Origin: Desulfuribacillus alkaliarsenatis
Lineage (GTDB): Bacteria > Bacillota > Bacilli > Desulfuribacillales > Desulfuribacillaceae
DNA: 64,000 nt
Assembly (NCBI RefSeq): GCF_001730225.1
Contig: NZ_MIJE01000001.1
Coordinates: forward strand, 1 to 64,000
Direction of reading: 5' to 3'
Below the pieces are notes generated by a model. The model saw only the letters and a list, made by a program, of their open reading frames with translations. It was not told the origin of the DNA and searched no databases. Both the position numbers and the translations under genes were made by a program. The number at the start of each line of letters is the position of its first letter. Within the stretch, counting starts at the first letter, position 1. Below, piece by piece: positions 17,900-26,719 of the stretch.

Positions 17900-18982
17900 A
17901 TGGGAGTACCATTAATTGCGAACAAGGATGGCGAGATTAAGCAAACCCTTTTCAATAAGGAAAAAAACAAAAATAGAACATTTCAAAGGACTTTACTTAT
18001 TATTCTTTCTCTAATTGGCATTGTTGTCGGAATGCTAGCGTCTATCATGGTGGGTGCAGCAGATATAGATGTCAGAACGGTGGTTCAATCAATCGTTAGT
18101 TATGATGAAACAAATGTCAAACACTATACGGTTATGGAACTACGACTGCCAAGAGCCGTAATGGCATTTTTTATAGGAGCTTGCTTTGCTGTAGCGGGCG
18201 CAATTATGCAAGGGGTAACACGTAATCCATTAGCGAGCCCTGGACTAATGGGTGTATCTGCCGGTGCAGGTTTTGGTGTCATTATAGCTTTTGCTTTTTT
18301 TCCAGATTTTAAATACCATCAACTAATCCTTGTTTCTCTAGTAGGCTCAGCCTTTGGAACTATGATTGTTTATAGTGTGGGAACAGCAGCATCGTTCCAA
18401 TCACGTGGTAGATATGCACATGTTAAATTCGCATTGGCAGGTGCAGCAGTCGGAGGATTATTAAGTTCATTATCTAAAGGAATCGAAATTTACTACGGTG
18501 TCATGACGAATGTCATGTATTGGTATGCTGCTGGCGTAGCTGGAGTCAAATGGTTCGAGGTAAAAACAATCTTACCATGGTCTATCGCGGGGCTTTTATT
18601 AGCAATGGTAATCGCAAGGCAGCTGACACTATTAAGCTTAGGAGACGAGGTAGCAGCAGGACTCGGTCAGAAAATAAAGTGGATCAAAGCTATAGCTGCA
18701 TTATCTGTATTCATATTAGTTGGAGCAGCAGTGTCCGTATCAGGACCAATTGGCTTTATAGGCTTAGTAATTCCGCATATGACTAGATTTTTAATAGGTG
18801 TAGATTATCGCTGGGTTATCCCTTGCTCTGCGTTATTAGGTGGACTTCTTTTGGTCGTAGCTGATATGGCTTCAAGAATGGTAAATCCACCGTTTGAAAC
18901 GCCAGTAGGTGTCTTAACGGCAATGATCGGCGTTCCATTCTTCATCTATTTAGCACGAGGAAATAAGAAGGTGGGATTATAA
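17900..18982 (+). CDS. Iron-siderophore ABC permease, FecCD family (first)
   Basis: About 360 aa with roughly nine to ten membrane segments. Family signatures include LRLPRAVMAFFIGACFAVAG (a FecCD hallmark), GVTRNPLASPGLMGVSAGAG, and GPIGFIGLVIPHMTRFLIG near the C-terminus, which contacts the ATPase. An ATG at 17888 abuts the AAAGGAG ribosome site; ATG 17900 is better spaced. It forms a heterodimer with the next gene. Confidence 0.93.
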   Translation: MGVPLIANKDGEIKQTLFNKEKNKNRTFQRTLLIILSLIGIVVGMLASIMVGAADIDVRTVVQSIVSYDETNVKHYTVMELRLPRAVMAFFIGACFAVAGAIMQGVTRNPLASPGLMGVSAGAGFGVIIAFAFFPDFKYHQLILVSLVGSAFGTMIVYSVGTAASFQSRGRYAHVKFALAGAAVGGLLSSLSKGIEIYYGVMTNVMYWYAAGVAGVKWFEVKTILPWSIAGLLLAMVIARQLTLLSLGDEVAAGLGQKIKWIKAIAALSVFILVGAAVSVSGPIGFIGLVIPHMTRFLIGVDYRWVIPCSALLGGLLLVVADMASRMVNPPFETPVGVLTAMIGVPFFIYLARGNKKVGL

Positions 18983-20010
18983 TGAAAGTTCTGTCAGTGG
19001 TCAAACCAAAGGGAAAACGAATGAATCCTTTGTTTATGATTTTAATATTACTATCAATAACACTAGTATCTATGTTTATTAGTATCAATATGGGTTACAC
19101 AAGAATTCCAGTTCAAGATATACTTCGAACGTTAGTAGGGCTTGGAACCTTTGAACAAAATTTTGTAATCTTCGACGCTAGACTTCCTAGAATTGTTATT
19201 GCAGTTTTAGTAGGGGCAGGATTCGCTGTATCGGGAGCAATTATGCAAGGAGTATCTCAAAATGGATTAGCCGACCCAGGAATACTTGGTCTTAATGCAG
19301 GCGCTGGATTTGCAGTTGTATTATATATATCGTTATTTCACGAAAGAATTGGCATGGCTTCAGCTTTTGCGTTACCAATATTCGCTTTTTTAGGCGCAGC
19401 GATTACGGCTGCCATAGTATTTGTCCTAAGTCTAAAGAGGGGCACTGTAGATCCGATACGATTAGTTCTAATGGGTGTAGCTGTAGGTTCAGGAATTGGT
19501 GCACTTATGCTGTTTTCAACCTATTATATGGGTTCTTATCAATATGAGTTCGTGAAAATCTGGTTAACAGGAAGTATATGGGGAACTAACTGGGCCTATG
19601 TTGGGATTAGTTTTGTATGGCTAAGCTTCTTACTTCCTCTAGCAATCTATAAAGCAAGAACACTTAATGTTATGAATTTAGGCGAACTAGTAGCTACTGG
19701 TGTTGGAGCTTACGTTACAAAGGAAAGAATTATTCTAATTACTATAGCTGTAGCTTTAGCGGCAGTATGTGTGTCTGTTGCCGGTTCTATAGGATTTGTC
19801 GGCTTAATTGCACCGCATCTTGCTAGACAACTAGTTGGTGTGAATCATAAGATTATGGTTCCAACGGCAGCATTGTCAGGAGGGATTCTTGTACTAATAG
19901 CTGACATGATAGGTAGAATTTTGGTACATCCAGTAGAAATTCCAGTAGGAGTTGTAGTTGCAGGTATAGGAGCACCATATTTTCTATACTTACTAATTAA
20001 AACAAAGTAA
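18982..20010 (+). CDS. Iron-siderophore ABC permease, FecCD family (second)
   Basis: 342 aa, the same architecture as its neighbour: ARLPRIVIAVLVGAGFAVSG, MQGVSQNGLADPGILGLNAGAG, and GSIGFVGLIAPHLARQLVG. Start and stop codons overlap those of the flanking permease (TAATG). With the first permease and the FecE-type ATPase it forms the importer core for the lipoprotein at 14935. Confidence 0.94.
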   Translation: MKVLSVVKPKGKRMNPLFMILILLSITLVSMFISINMGYTRIPVQDILRTLVGLGTFEQNFVIFDARLPRIVIAVLVGAGFAVSGAIMQGVSQNGLADPGILGLNAGAGFAVVLYISLFHERIGMASAFALPIFAFLGAAITAAIVFVLSLKRGTVDPIRLVLMGVAVGSGIGALMLFSTYYMGSYQYEFVKIWLTGSIWGTNWAYVGISFVWLSFLLPLAIYKARTLNVMNLGELVATGVGAYVTKERIILITIAVALAAVCVSVAGSIGFVGLIAPHLARQLVGVNHKIMVPTAALSGGILVLIADMIGRILVHPVEIPVGVVVAGIGAPYFLYLLIKTK

Positions 20011-20023
20011 AGAGGGGTAAAAA

Positions 20024-20830
20024 ATGAGTGCGATTCAAACACAATCACTTAGTCTGAGTTACCATGAGGACACAATTATTAAAAACTTAGATATTAATAT
20101 ACCTGAAGGAAAGATAACAGCATTAATTGGTCCTAATGGATCTGGCAAATCTACGATTTTAAAATCATTAGTTCGAGTATTAAAACCAACAAATGGGCAT
20201 GTATTTTTGGACGGTAAAGAAATACAAACAATTCCTACGAAGAAAGTAGCTCAAAAACTATCATTTCTACCACAAAGTCCAGATGCACCTGATGGTTTGA
20301 CCGTCGAAGAATTAGTGTCCTATGGAAGGTACCCGTACCAGAAAGGCTTTGGAATTCAGAGCAAAGAGGATTTAGAGATGATAAGTTGGGCTATCAGAGT
20401 TACTAATTTAGAGGAGTTTGTTGATCGACCAATTAATTCTCTATCCGGCGGTCAAAGGCAAAGGGCATGGATAGCGATGGCATTAGCCCAAGGAACAGAC
20501 TATATGTTACTAGATGAGCCTACCACGTATCTAGACTTAGCACACCAGATTGAAGTTTTACAATTACTAGAAGAACTGAATCAGCTACAAAAGAAAACTA
20601 TTATTATGGTTGTTCATGATTTGAATCATGCTGCTAGATTTTCACAATATGTAATAGCCATCTCGAAAGGAGAATTAGCGTACGAAGGGAGTCCTAAAGA
20701 TGTGATTACAAAAGAAATGCTCTCAAACGTATTTGGACTAGAAGCAGAAGTCATTCTAGATCCAATTCACAAAATGCCTTTATGTATCCCTTATTCCCTC
20801 ACAAAAACAAAAGAACCTGTGGCAGTTTAG
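20024..20830 (+). CDS. Iron-siderophore ABC transporter ATP-binding protein, FecE type
   Basis: 268 aa. Walker A GPNGSGKST, Q-loop LPQSPDAPDGLT, signature LSGGQRQRAW, Walker B MLLDEPTTYLD and H-loop VVHDLNHA. The length and sequence are those of FecE/FhuC ATPases. It is encoded 13 bases after the permeases, with AGAGGGG as ribosome site. Confidence 0.95.
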   Translation: MSAIQTQSLSLSYHEDTIIKNLDINIPEGKITALIGPNGSGKSTILKSLVRVLKPTNGHVFLDGKEIQTIPTKKVAQKLSFLPQSPDAPDGLTVEELVSYGRYPYQKGFGIQSKEDLEMISWAIRVTNLEEFVDRPINSLSGGQRQRAWIAMALAQGTDYMLLDEPTTYLDLAHQIEVLQLLEELNQLQKKTIIMVVHDLNHAARFSQYVIAISKGELAYEGSPKDVITKEMLSNVFGLEAEVILDPIHKMPLCIPYSLTKTKEPVAV

Positions 20831-20845
20831 TAGGAGTAATGGTCT

Positions 20846-21310
20846 ATGAAAAAGATTGGTATGTTTTTAGCGAGTATGACTGGTAATACCGAGGCAATTG
20901 GAAATGAGATAAAAAAACAACTGTATGAATTTCAAGTTGATATTTATTTAATGGAATATATTGATTGTGAAGCTGACTTTATGTTGGAAGATTACGAGAT
21001 TCTGCTTTTTGGGGCATATACCTGGGGAGACGGGATTTTACCTTTCGAAGCTGAAAAAACCTATGAACTATTAAGCAAGTATGATTTAACGGGTAAAATT
21101 GTCGGTGTTTTTGGCTCTGGAGATTTCGCTTATCCTAACTATTGTGTGGTTGTTGATATGTTCGAAGAAAGAGCAAGGCAACAAAATGGGAAACTAGTAT
21201 TGCCTTCTATCAGAATGGAGTTAGGTCCTGATTCTGAAGGGAAGCTACAAATAATAAAAGATTTTACTAACAGCATAAAGGAGATGTATCAATGGTCATT
21301 ACAGAAGTAA
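20846..21310 (+). CDS. Flavodoxin
   Basis: 154 aa. The FMN phosphate loop SMTGNTEAIG is at residues 10-19, FGAYTWGDGILP near 60 supplies an aromatic flavin contact, and FGSGDFAYPNYC near 95 supplies the second. Short-chain flavodoxin. Flavodoxins replace ferredoxins when iron is scarce and can also supply electrons to release iron from siderophores, both fitting an iron-limited operon. It overlaps the next gene by about 19 bases. Confidence 0.93.
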   Translation: MKKIGMFLASMTGNTEAIGNEIKKQLYEFQVDIYLMEYIDCEADFMLEDYEILLFGAYTWGDGILPFEAEKTYELLSKYDLTGKIVGVFGSGDFAYPNYCVVVDMFEERARQQNGKLVLPSIRMELGPDSEGKLQIIKDFTNSIKEMYQWSLQK

Positions 21311-22332
21311 AGCAAAAAGTAAAAATAACAGCAGAATTGGCAAATCAGTACTCTAAATTAGGCAAACAAGAAAAGGCTGCTAGACTATTTGACAAAGCGG
21401 TTATTGAAACTGAACTGTTGACTGACAAAAAAGAGCAGGAGAATATGTATGCCCATCTTGCAAACGAATTTGCATCAGTCGATGATTTTGACAAAGCAAT
21501 AGAATATTTAGAAAAAATTACAGACCAAGAGGTGTATGTAAAAACGACTTGGAAGTTAGTTAATAAATCTGCAAAAGCAGGCAAAATGACGTTAGCTGAA
21601 AAATTATTAGCTAAAGCTGTAGAGATTGCTAACAACATTGAAGACCCATATGTAAAAGTTGAATTACTTACAGGAAGTGGAGCTAGCTTCAGACATATTG
21701 AATATTCTAGAGGGGTTGGCTTAGTGAATGAAGCTTATGAGCTTATAGCAACATTAGATGATTCATACAATCAAGCAATTCTTTATAACGAGGTAGGCGC
21801 TAATCTTATTGATGTTAAAGAAAAAGAAAAGGCACTTGAGTCCTTTAATAGAGCCTTCTCTTTAACAAATAACATTTCTAGCCCAATTCAAATAGCACAA
21901 GTATTAGCTATGCTTGGTGGAGAGTTAGCAGAGAAAGGAGAACGCGAAAAAGCATATGAATACTTGTTAAAAGGCGTAGATGTAGCCGCTACTATTGAAG
22001 AAAATGAAGAGAAGTGGGCTGTCTTAAGCGAGATTTCCAGAAATTTTGGTCAAAGCTTTAAATATGAGAATGGTATAGAAACTGCAGATATTATTAAACG
22101 CCCTTTTTACAAAGTGGAAGGCTATATACGTGTAGCTAAAAATATGATTAAAAATAAGCTGCATGATGAAGCCCTTCAGTTATTAGACAAATCAAAGCTC
22201 ATTACACAAGAAATGGTAGATCCTTATGAAAAAGCTGTTGTACTAAGGAAGATCATTTCAGAATTAATTAGCTTAAAGAAAAACGAAGACGCATTACAAC
22301 TATTAAGTGAAGTTGAGGCATTATACAACTAA
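21292..22332 (+). CDS. TPR-repeat protein
   Basis: 346 aa, soluble, no signal peptide, all-helical. Repeats of about 35-40 residues follow the TPR pattern (LANQYSKLGKQEKAARLFDKAV, LANEFASVDDFDKAIEYLEKI, YNEVGANLIDVKEKEKALESFNRAF, LAMLGGELAEKGEREKAYEYL in shortened form), eight or so in all. Such proteins are scaffolds. Starting inside the flavodoxin gene, it is translationally linked to it, and it precedes the surface RCC1 protein, but its partner in the iron system is unknown. AAAGGAG precedes ATG at good spacing. Confidence 0.8.
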   Translation: MVITEVKQKVKITAELANQYSKLGKQEKAARLFDKAVIETELLTDKKEQENMYAHLANEFASVDDFDKAIEYLEKITDQEVYVKTTWKLVNKSAKAGKMTLAEKLLAKAVEIANNIEDPYVKVELLTGSGASFRHIEYSRGVGLVNEAYELIATLDDSYNQAILYNEVGANLIDVKEKEKALESFNRAFSLTNNISSPIQIAQVLAMLGGELAEKGEREKAYEYLLKGVDVAATIEENEEKWAVLSEISRNFGQSFKYENGIETADIIKRPFYKVEGYIRVAKNMIKNKLHDEALQLLDKSKLITQEMVDPYEKAVVLRKIISELISLKKNEDALQLLSEVEALYN

Positions 22333-22363
22333 TTATAAAAAAATATAGGAGTGAATTATTATA

Positions 22364-23809
22364 ATGAGAATGAATATTGTTTTCAAAAAGAAGTGTATGT
22401 TTATGGTAACTATAGCTTTAATATTAGCAATCACTATATCACCACTTTCTAGTGTATTTGCTAATGGAGATATTGGCTCAGCTGCTGTATATGTAGCGAA
22501 TAACAACTCCTATGCGGTAACTGCAGAGGGAGAAGTTTATTCATGGGGTGTTAATCAGCATGGTAAACTTGGAATAGGCAGGGACGATCTTAGCGATGAA
22601 GGTAGAGCGGTTATTCCAGAAAAAATCCCTAATTTCACAAATGTAAAGACGTTAGCTACTGGTAGTGATCATATCATTGCATTAAAAAATGACGGTACAG
22701 TATGGGGTTGGGGAAGAAATAATATGGGACAATTAGGTCAAGGACATACTGAACCACACTTTATTTCTCCAGTACAGATTAGTGGGTTAGACAACGTAAA
22801 AGAAATATACGCAGGAAATAACTTCTCAATGGTAGTAAAAACTGATGGAACAGTATATTCATGGGGGCTACAAGAAAATGGGCGCCTAGGTCAAGGTGAG
22901 ATTTCAGAAAATATCTTAGTACCTACACAAATTGAAGGATTAACTAATGTAGTATCATTAGCAGTAGGTAATGGTCATGTGCTAGCATTAAAAGAGAACG
23001 GAACTGTTTGGGCATGGGGAGAAACTAAACTTGGTAAGATTGGGAACGGAACAGTAGGAGTTAATAAGGAAGATGGAGAATGGTCACCAGTTGAGCTTGC
23101 TTCATTACAAAATATTAAAACAATTATCGCAGGAAATGAGCATAGTTTTGCTATCGATAATAAGGGCCAGGTATTTGGATGGGGAAATAACCATAGAGGT
23201 CAGTTAGGAATAGGTGATACTGAGGATAGATCAACACCAGTATTAGTGCAACCAATAACAGATTTAGCACCAAAAAAACTTGGAGTCGGTGGGAATTTCT
23301 CCTTTGCAATTTTAGATGATGGTTCAGCATGGACGTGGGGCGATAACGGTCACGGTCGTTTAGGTGCTGCAGATCAAGTTTCAACAGATCCAGCAGAAGC
23401 ATTCTCTATAGTGCCTGTGAGAGTTGTCAATATTGAATTTACAGAAGGTGATTACCTAGAAGGAGTAATTCAAATTGCATCTAGAAACAATCACGTAGTA
23501 GCACTACTTAACGATGGAACCGTAGTAGCATGGGGGGCTAACCAACACGGGCAAGCAGGAGATGGATTTACAACACCTGCTCAACTAGAGCCAGCATTGA
23601 CGGAGATTCCTAAGCTATTTACAGTAAAAGAAGTAGTGATAGATAATAATGATAGCGCAATTGCTAAAGAAGCGCAAGCAGGTCATCAATTACCGAACAC
23701 AGCTGGGGATAACTATAATCTGTTAATGGTAGGCACATTATTACTTGTGGTAGCAGGAACCATGTCATTTTGGCAAAAAAGAAAAGTAGCTTCAAAGGAA
23801 CTCGTTTAA
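22364..23809 (+). CDS. Cell-wall-anchored RCC1-repeat protein with LPNTA sorting signal
   Basis: 481 aa. A signal peptide (to about residue 33) is followed by seven RCC1-type repeats, each with a WG motif and a G-x-LG/GxG ending (VYSWGVNQHGKLGIG, VWGWGRNNMGQLGQG, VYSWGLQENGRLGQG and four more). Seven repeats make a complete seven-bladed propeller. The C-terminus has LPNTAGD, a membrane span and the positive tail KRK. LPNTA is the motif used by some class D sortases, and such an enzyme is encoded next. A sorted beta propeller at the end of an iron-uptake operon suggests a surface capture or docking protein; its ligand is unknown. Confidence 0.88.
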   Translation: MRMNIVFKKKCMFMVTIALILAITISPLSSVFANGDIGSAAVYVANNNSYAVTAEGEVYSWGVNQHGKLGIGRDDLSDEGRAVIPEKIPNFTNVKTLATGSDHIIALKNDGTVWGWGRNNMGQLGQGHTEPHFISPVQISGLDNVKEIYAGNNFSMVVKTDGTVYSWGLQENGRLGQGEISENILVPTQIEGLTNVVSLAVGNGHVLALKENGTVWAWGETKLGKIGNGTVGVNKEDGEWSPVELASLQNIKTIIAGNEHSFAIDNKGQVFGWGNNHRGQLGIGDTEDRSTPVLVQPITDLAPKKLGVGGNFSFAILDDGSAWTWGDNGHGRLGAADQVSTDPAEAFSIVPVRVVNIEFTEGDYLEGVIQIASRNNHVVALLNDGTVVAWGANQHGQAGDGFTTPAQLEPALTEIPKLFTVKEVVIDNNDSAIAKEAQAGHQLPNTAGDNYNLLMVGTLLLVVAGTMSFWQKRKVASKELV

Positions 23810-23835
23810 AGATTAGGAGATTTGTAGCCTTAACT

Positions 23836-23880
23836 AAATATCAAAGGGTGATTAACTGAGGTTGTTACCCTTTGATATTT
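23836..23880 (+). terminator. Strong hairpin between RCC1 and sortase genes
   Basis: AAATATCAAAGGGT (23836-23849) pairs perfectly with ACCCTTTGATATTT (23867-23880), 14 bp, ending in TTTTC. It ends 25 bases before the likely sortase start, so it should reduce read-through into the sortase gene. Confidence 0.8.
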
Positions 23881-23905
23881 TCATATGCGGGGTGTAATGC
23901 TAGTA

Positions 23906-24559
23906 ATGATAATTAAATGGTTAACAAGACTACTGTTTATTATAGGCATATTAACAATATGTTATAGCAGTTTTAAGATCTGGCATGGTGAAAAGCAAGT
24001 TTCAATTGCTTTATCAGAAGCTATTGAAATCGTAAGTACGGAGAGAAAAGCTTTTCAAGATGAAATAATAGATACTCAAGCTGACAATAGTGTCAATGAA
24101 TACTATGAGATGGACGTAGAGCCTCTAATAGAACAAGAAATAGATTTTAATTTGAATGAAATTTTAGGGGTTTTAAGAATCCCCAAATTACAAAAATCAC
24201 TGCCTGTTTTATTCGGTACTGATAAAGAGCAACTGAAAAGAGGAGTTGGACATTATGTCGGCTCGAAGTTGCCAGGGGAAGCAGGTCAAATCGTTCTATC
24301 TGGACATCGAGATACTGTTTTTAGAAGTCTGGGCAGCTTACTAATAGGTGATCAAGTGAATATAGAAACCATTGATGGTACGTTTTCATACAATATTGTC
24401 CACACGTACATCGTTGAGGCTGATGATCGAACAGTAATCGATTTTAGTATTGACGAGGAAATCTTATTATTGACAACTTGTTACCCATTTTCCTTTGTTG
24501 GAGACGCCCCGCAACGTTATATAATCGAAGCAAAACCAATAAGTGAACAGAAGGAATAG
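23906..24559 (+). CDS. Class D-type sortase
   Basis: About 217 aa. One N-terminal membrane anchor, then a spacer, then the sortase barrel: GVLRIPKLQKSLPVLFG, GAxLP-like GSKLPGEAGQIVLSGHRD with catalytic His, LLTTCYPF with catalytic Cys and GDAPQRYI with the essential Arg. The TTCYPF...APxRY pattern is typical of class D. Its substrate is almost certainly the LPNTA protein just upstream. ATG 23906 is best spaced from GGGGTG; earlier in-frame ATGs at 23885 and 23897 are possible. Confidence 0.9.
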   Translation: MIIKWLTRLLFIIGILTICYSSFKIWHGEKQVSIALSEAIEIVSTERKAFQDEIIDTQADNSVNEYYEMDVEPLIEQEIDFNLNEILGVLRIPKLQKSLPVLFGTDKEQLKRGVGHYVGSKLPGEAGQIVLSGHRDTVFRSLGSLLIGDQVNIETIDGTFSYNIVHTYIVEADDRTVIDFSIDEEILLLTTCYPFSFVGDAPQRYIIEAKPISEQKE

Positions 24560-24662
24560 GGAATATTATTACGTCAACCAACAACACACTAGGGAACAGG
24601 CCAGGAACACAAGAGAACGGTTTCACTGAGCGCCAATTGATGAAGTAAATATTGATTATTAA

Positions 24663-26535
24663 GGGGCTGTTGCAAAACGAATGATTAAAATTCGTTATCA
24701 ACGCCCCTTTTTTCTGTGCTTGAAATACTAACTGCGAGCCCAATGGACTCGCAGTTAGTGGTATAATTAAGTTATGCGACTAACTAAATTACACACTAAA
24801 AATTATACAGAATTAAGTGGAGGTTATCAATTAGTTATTCCATTTAATTTAGAAATGGTAATACCTGAGGATGACTCAGTGCGACTGCTAAGCCACATAT
24901 TGGAGGGATTAAATTTTAGTAAGTTGTATCAGACATACTCTTCCACTGGAAGAAAACCTGCAGTCGAACCTAAAATCCTATTTAAAGTAATTACCTATGC
25001 TTACATGAACAACATATACTCCAGCAGAAAAATAGAAACAGCGTGTAAAAGAGACATTAACTTTATGTGGCTACTAGAAGGGAACCCAGCACCAGATCAT
25101 AGCACTATCGCTAGATTTAGAAAGCAATATCTAGATAATGCTGCAGAAGAACTTTTTTATCAGGTCATTGAGCACTTGCATCAGGTTGGTGAGATTAGCT
25201 ATGAAAATCTATTTATAGATGGAACGAAAATAGAAGCAAACGCTAACCGATATACATTTGTATGGAAAAAAGTAGTGACTAAAAACGAAGAAAAAATGTT
25301 TCTAAGAATTAACTCTTTAATAAAAGACATGAACGATGCCTATGAAACTGACTTTACAGTGACCAAAAAGAATATCTTAGATGACCTCAAGGCAGTGCTT
25401 GAATATTTAGAAACAAAAAGACAAAATGAGCAAATCACCTTTGTGCACGGTCCTGGTAAACGCAAATCAAAACTACAAAAATTTATTGAGCAACTACAGG
25501 ACTTCTTTAATCGACAGCAAAAATATATAACCCATAAAAAATATTTAGAAGGAAGAAATAGCTACTCCAAAACAGATACAGATGCTACTTTCATGAGAAT
25601 GAAAGATGACCATATGCAAAACTCCCAATTAAAACCTGCCTACAATGTACAAATAGGTGTTGAAAGTGAATACGTAACAACACTAGGCATCTTTCAAGAC
25701 AGAAGTGATACCAATACACTCATTCCGCTACTTAATGATATGGAAACCAAAATAAACACCCGTTATGAAAATATAATTGCAGACGCTGGTTATGAAAGCG
25801 AAGAAAATTACATCTACCTCGAAGAAAAAGGTTATACCTACTACATAAAACCACAAACATATGAGCAGAGCAAAAAAAGAAGCTTCAAAAACAACATTAG
25901 CAAAAGAGAAAATATGGCATACGACTCTGAACTTGATCAATACACTTGTCACAATAACAAAAAACTTACCCCAGTTGGAACTACCTACAGAAAATCAGTT
26001 ACAGGTTATAGGTCAGAGATAACTATATATGAGTGTGAAAAATGTAGCGACTGCCCTTACAAAACTAATTGTACAAAATCCGTAAGTAACCGCAAAATGT
26101 ATGTATCTAAAACCTTCATAGAAAAACGTCAAGAATCGTACAAAAACATAAGCTCAGAACGAGGCATATTACTCAGAATGAATAGGTCTATACAAGCTTT
26201 TGGAGTATTAAAAACCGACTATCAATTTAATCGCTTTTTAACGCGCGGAAAAGCAAGTGTCAAAAATGAGTTTATCCTTTTATGCCTAGGCTACAACATC
26301 AATAAGCTACACGCAAAGATACAAAATAAAAGGGTAGGCAAACACCTTCATGAGCTAATAACTGCATAGATATATCCATGGAAATAGCCTATTATATAGG
26401 TTTATTTGCTATGTCGTCAAAAAATTAACGCCTAGTTAATGACATGCTTTTGTTAACTGGCAGAAACCCAAAATAGCTAGAGAAATTAAAGGGAGTATCG
26501 CTAACTACTAAATTAAGTAGTTTTGCGACACTCCC
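24663..26535 (+). mobile_element. IS1182-family insertion sequence
   Basis: The left end GGGGCTGTTGCAAAAC (24663) and the inverted right end GGGAGTGTCGCAAAAC (ending 26535) match at 13 of 16 positions. They enclose a single intact transposase gene. Each end also folds on itself: ACGAAT/ATTCGT inside GGGGC/GCCCC on the left with a T-run, and a TACTAA-type stem inside GGGAGT/ACTCCC on the right. No clear target duplication was seen. The region 24,560-24,662 before it holds nothing certain. Confidence 0.85.
24774..26369 (+). CDS. IS1182-family transposase
   Basis: 531 aa, full length for the family. The N-terminal DUF772-type region (GRKPAVEPKILFKVITYAY, NPAPDHSTIARFRKQYL) is followed by the first catalytic Asp in LFIDGTKIEANANRY, a variable coiled middle, the second Asp in IIADAGYESEENY, and a C-terminal DDE_Tnp_1 region with a Cys cluster (CEKCSDCPYKTNCTK). 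There are no frameshifts, so it is probably active or recently active. Confidence 0.93.
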   Translation: MRLTKLHTKNYTELSGGYQLVIPFNLEMVIPEDDSVRLLSHILEGLNFSKLYQTYSSTGRKPAVEPKILFKVITYAYMNNIYSSRKIETACKRDINFMWLLEGNPAPDHSTIARFRKQYLDNAAEELFYQVIEHLHQVGEISYENLFIDGTKIEANANRYTFVWKKVVTKNEEKMFLRINSLIKDMNDAYETDFTVTKKNILDDLKAVLEYLETKRQNEQITFVHGPGKRKSKLQKFIEQLQDFFNRQQKYITHKKYLEGRNSYSKTDTDATFMRMKDDHMQNSQLKPAYNVQIGVESEYVTTLGIFQDRSDTNTLIPLLNDMETKINTRYENIIADAGYESEENYIYLEEKGYTYYIKPQTYEQSKKRSFKNNISKRENMAYDSELDQYTCHNNKKLTPVGTTYRKSVTGYRSEITIYECEKCSDCPYKTNCTKSVSNRKMYVSKTFIEKRQESYKNISSERGILLRMNRSIQAFGVLKTDYQFNRFLTRGKASVKNEFILLCLGYNINKLHAKIQNKRVGKHLHELITA

Positions 26536-26719
26536 GTAAATTGCAAGAAAAAAATATTAAATTACGCACAAAATAACACTGTGGTAAAATAAAAAGATTA
26601 CTACTATCACTCACAAATGCCGCGAATATCCTATCATATCCTTTCTTTAAATATAACACGAGATGCGGTGATATGTCAAATTTTTTTTCAAGTTTAATTG
26701 AGGGGACGTGCTATAGAAA

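Noticed and set aside
18520-18786. 88-codon frame inside the first FecCD gene
   Set aside because: Out-of-frame shadow of a well-supported permease.
22345-22372. GAATTATTATAATGAGAAT as a Fur box before the RCC1 gene
   Set aside because: Too few matches to the hexamer array or 19-bp palindrome, and it lies between ribosome site and start codon inside an operon.
24589-24633. GGAACAGG...ACAAGAGAACGGTTTC segment as a REP element
   Set aside because: It resembles part of a common Bacillota palindrome but does not fold into a convincing hairpin here.
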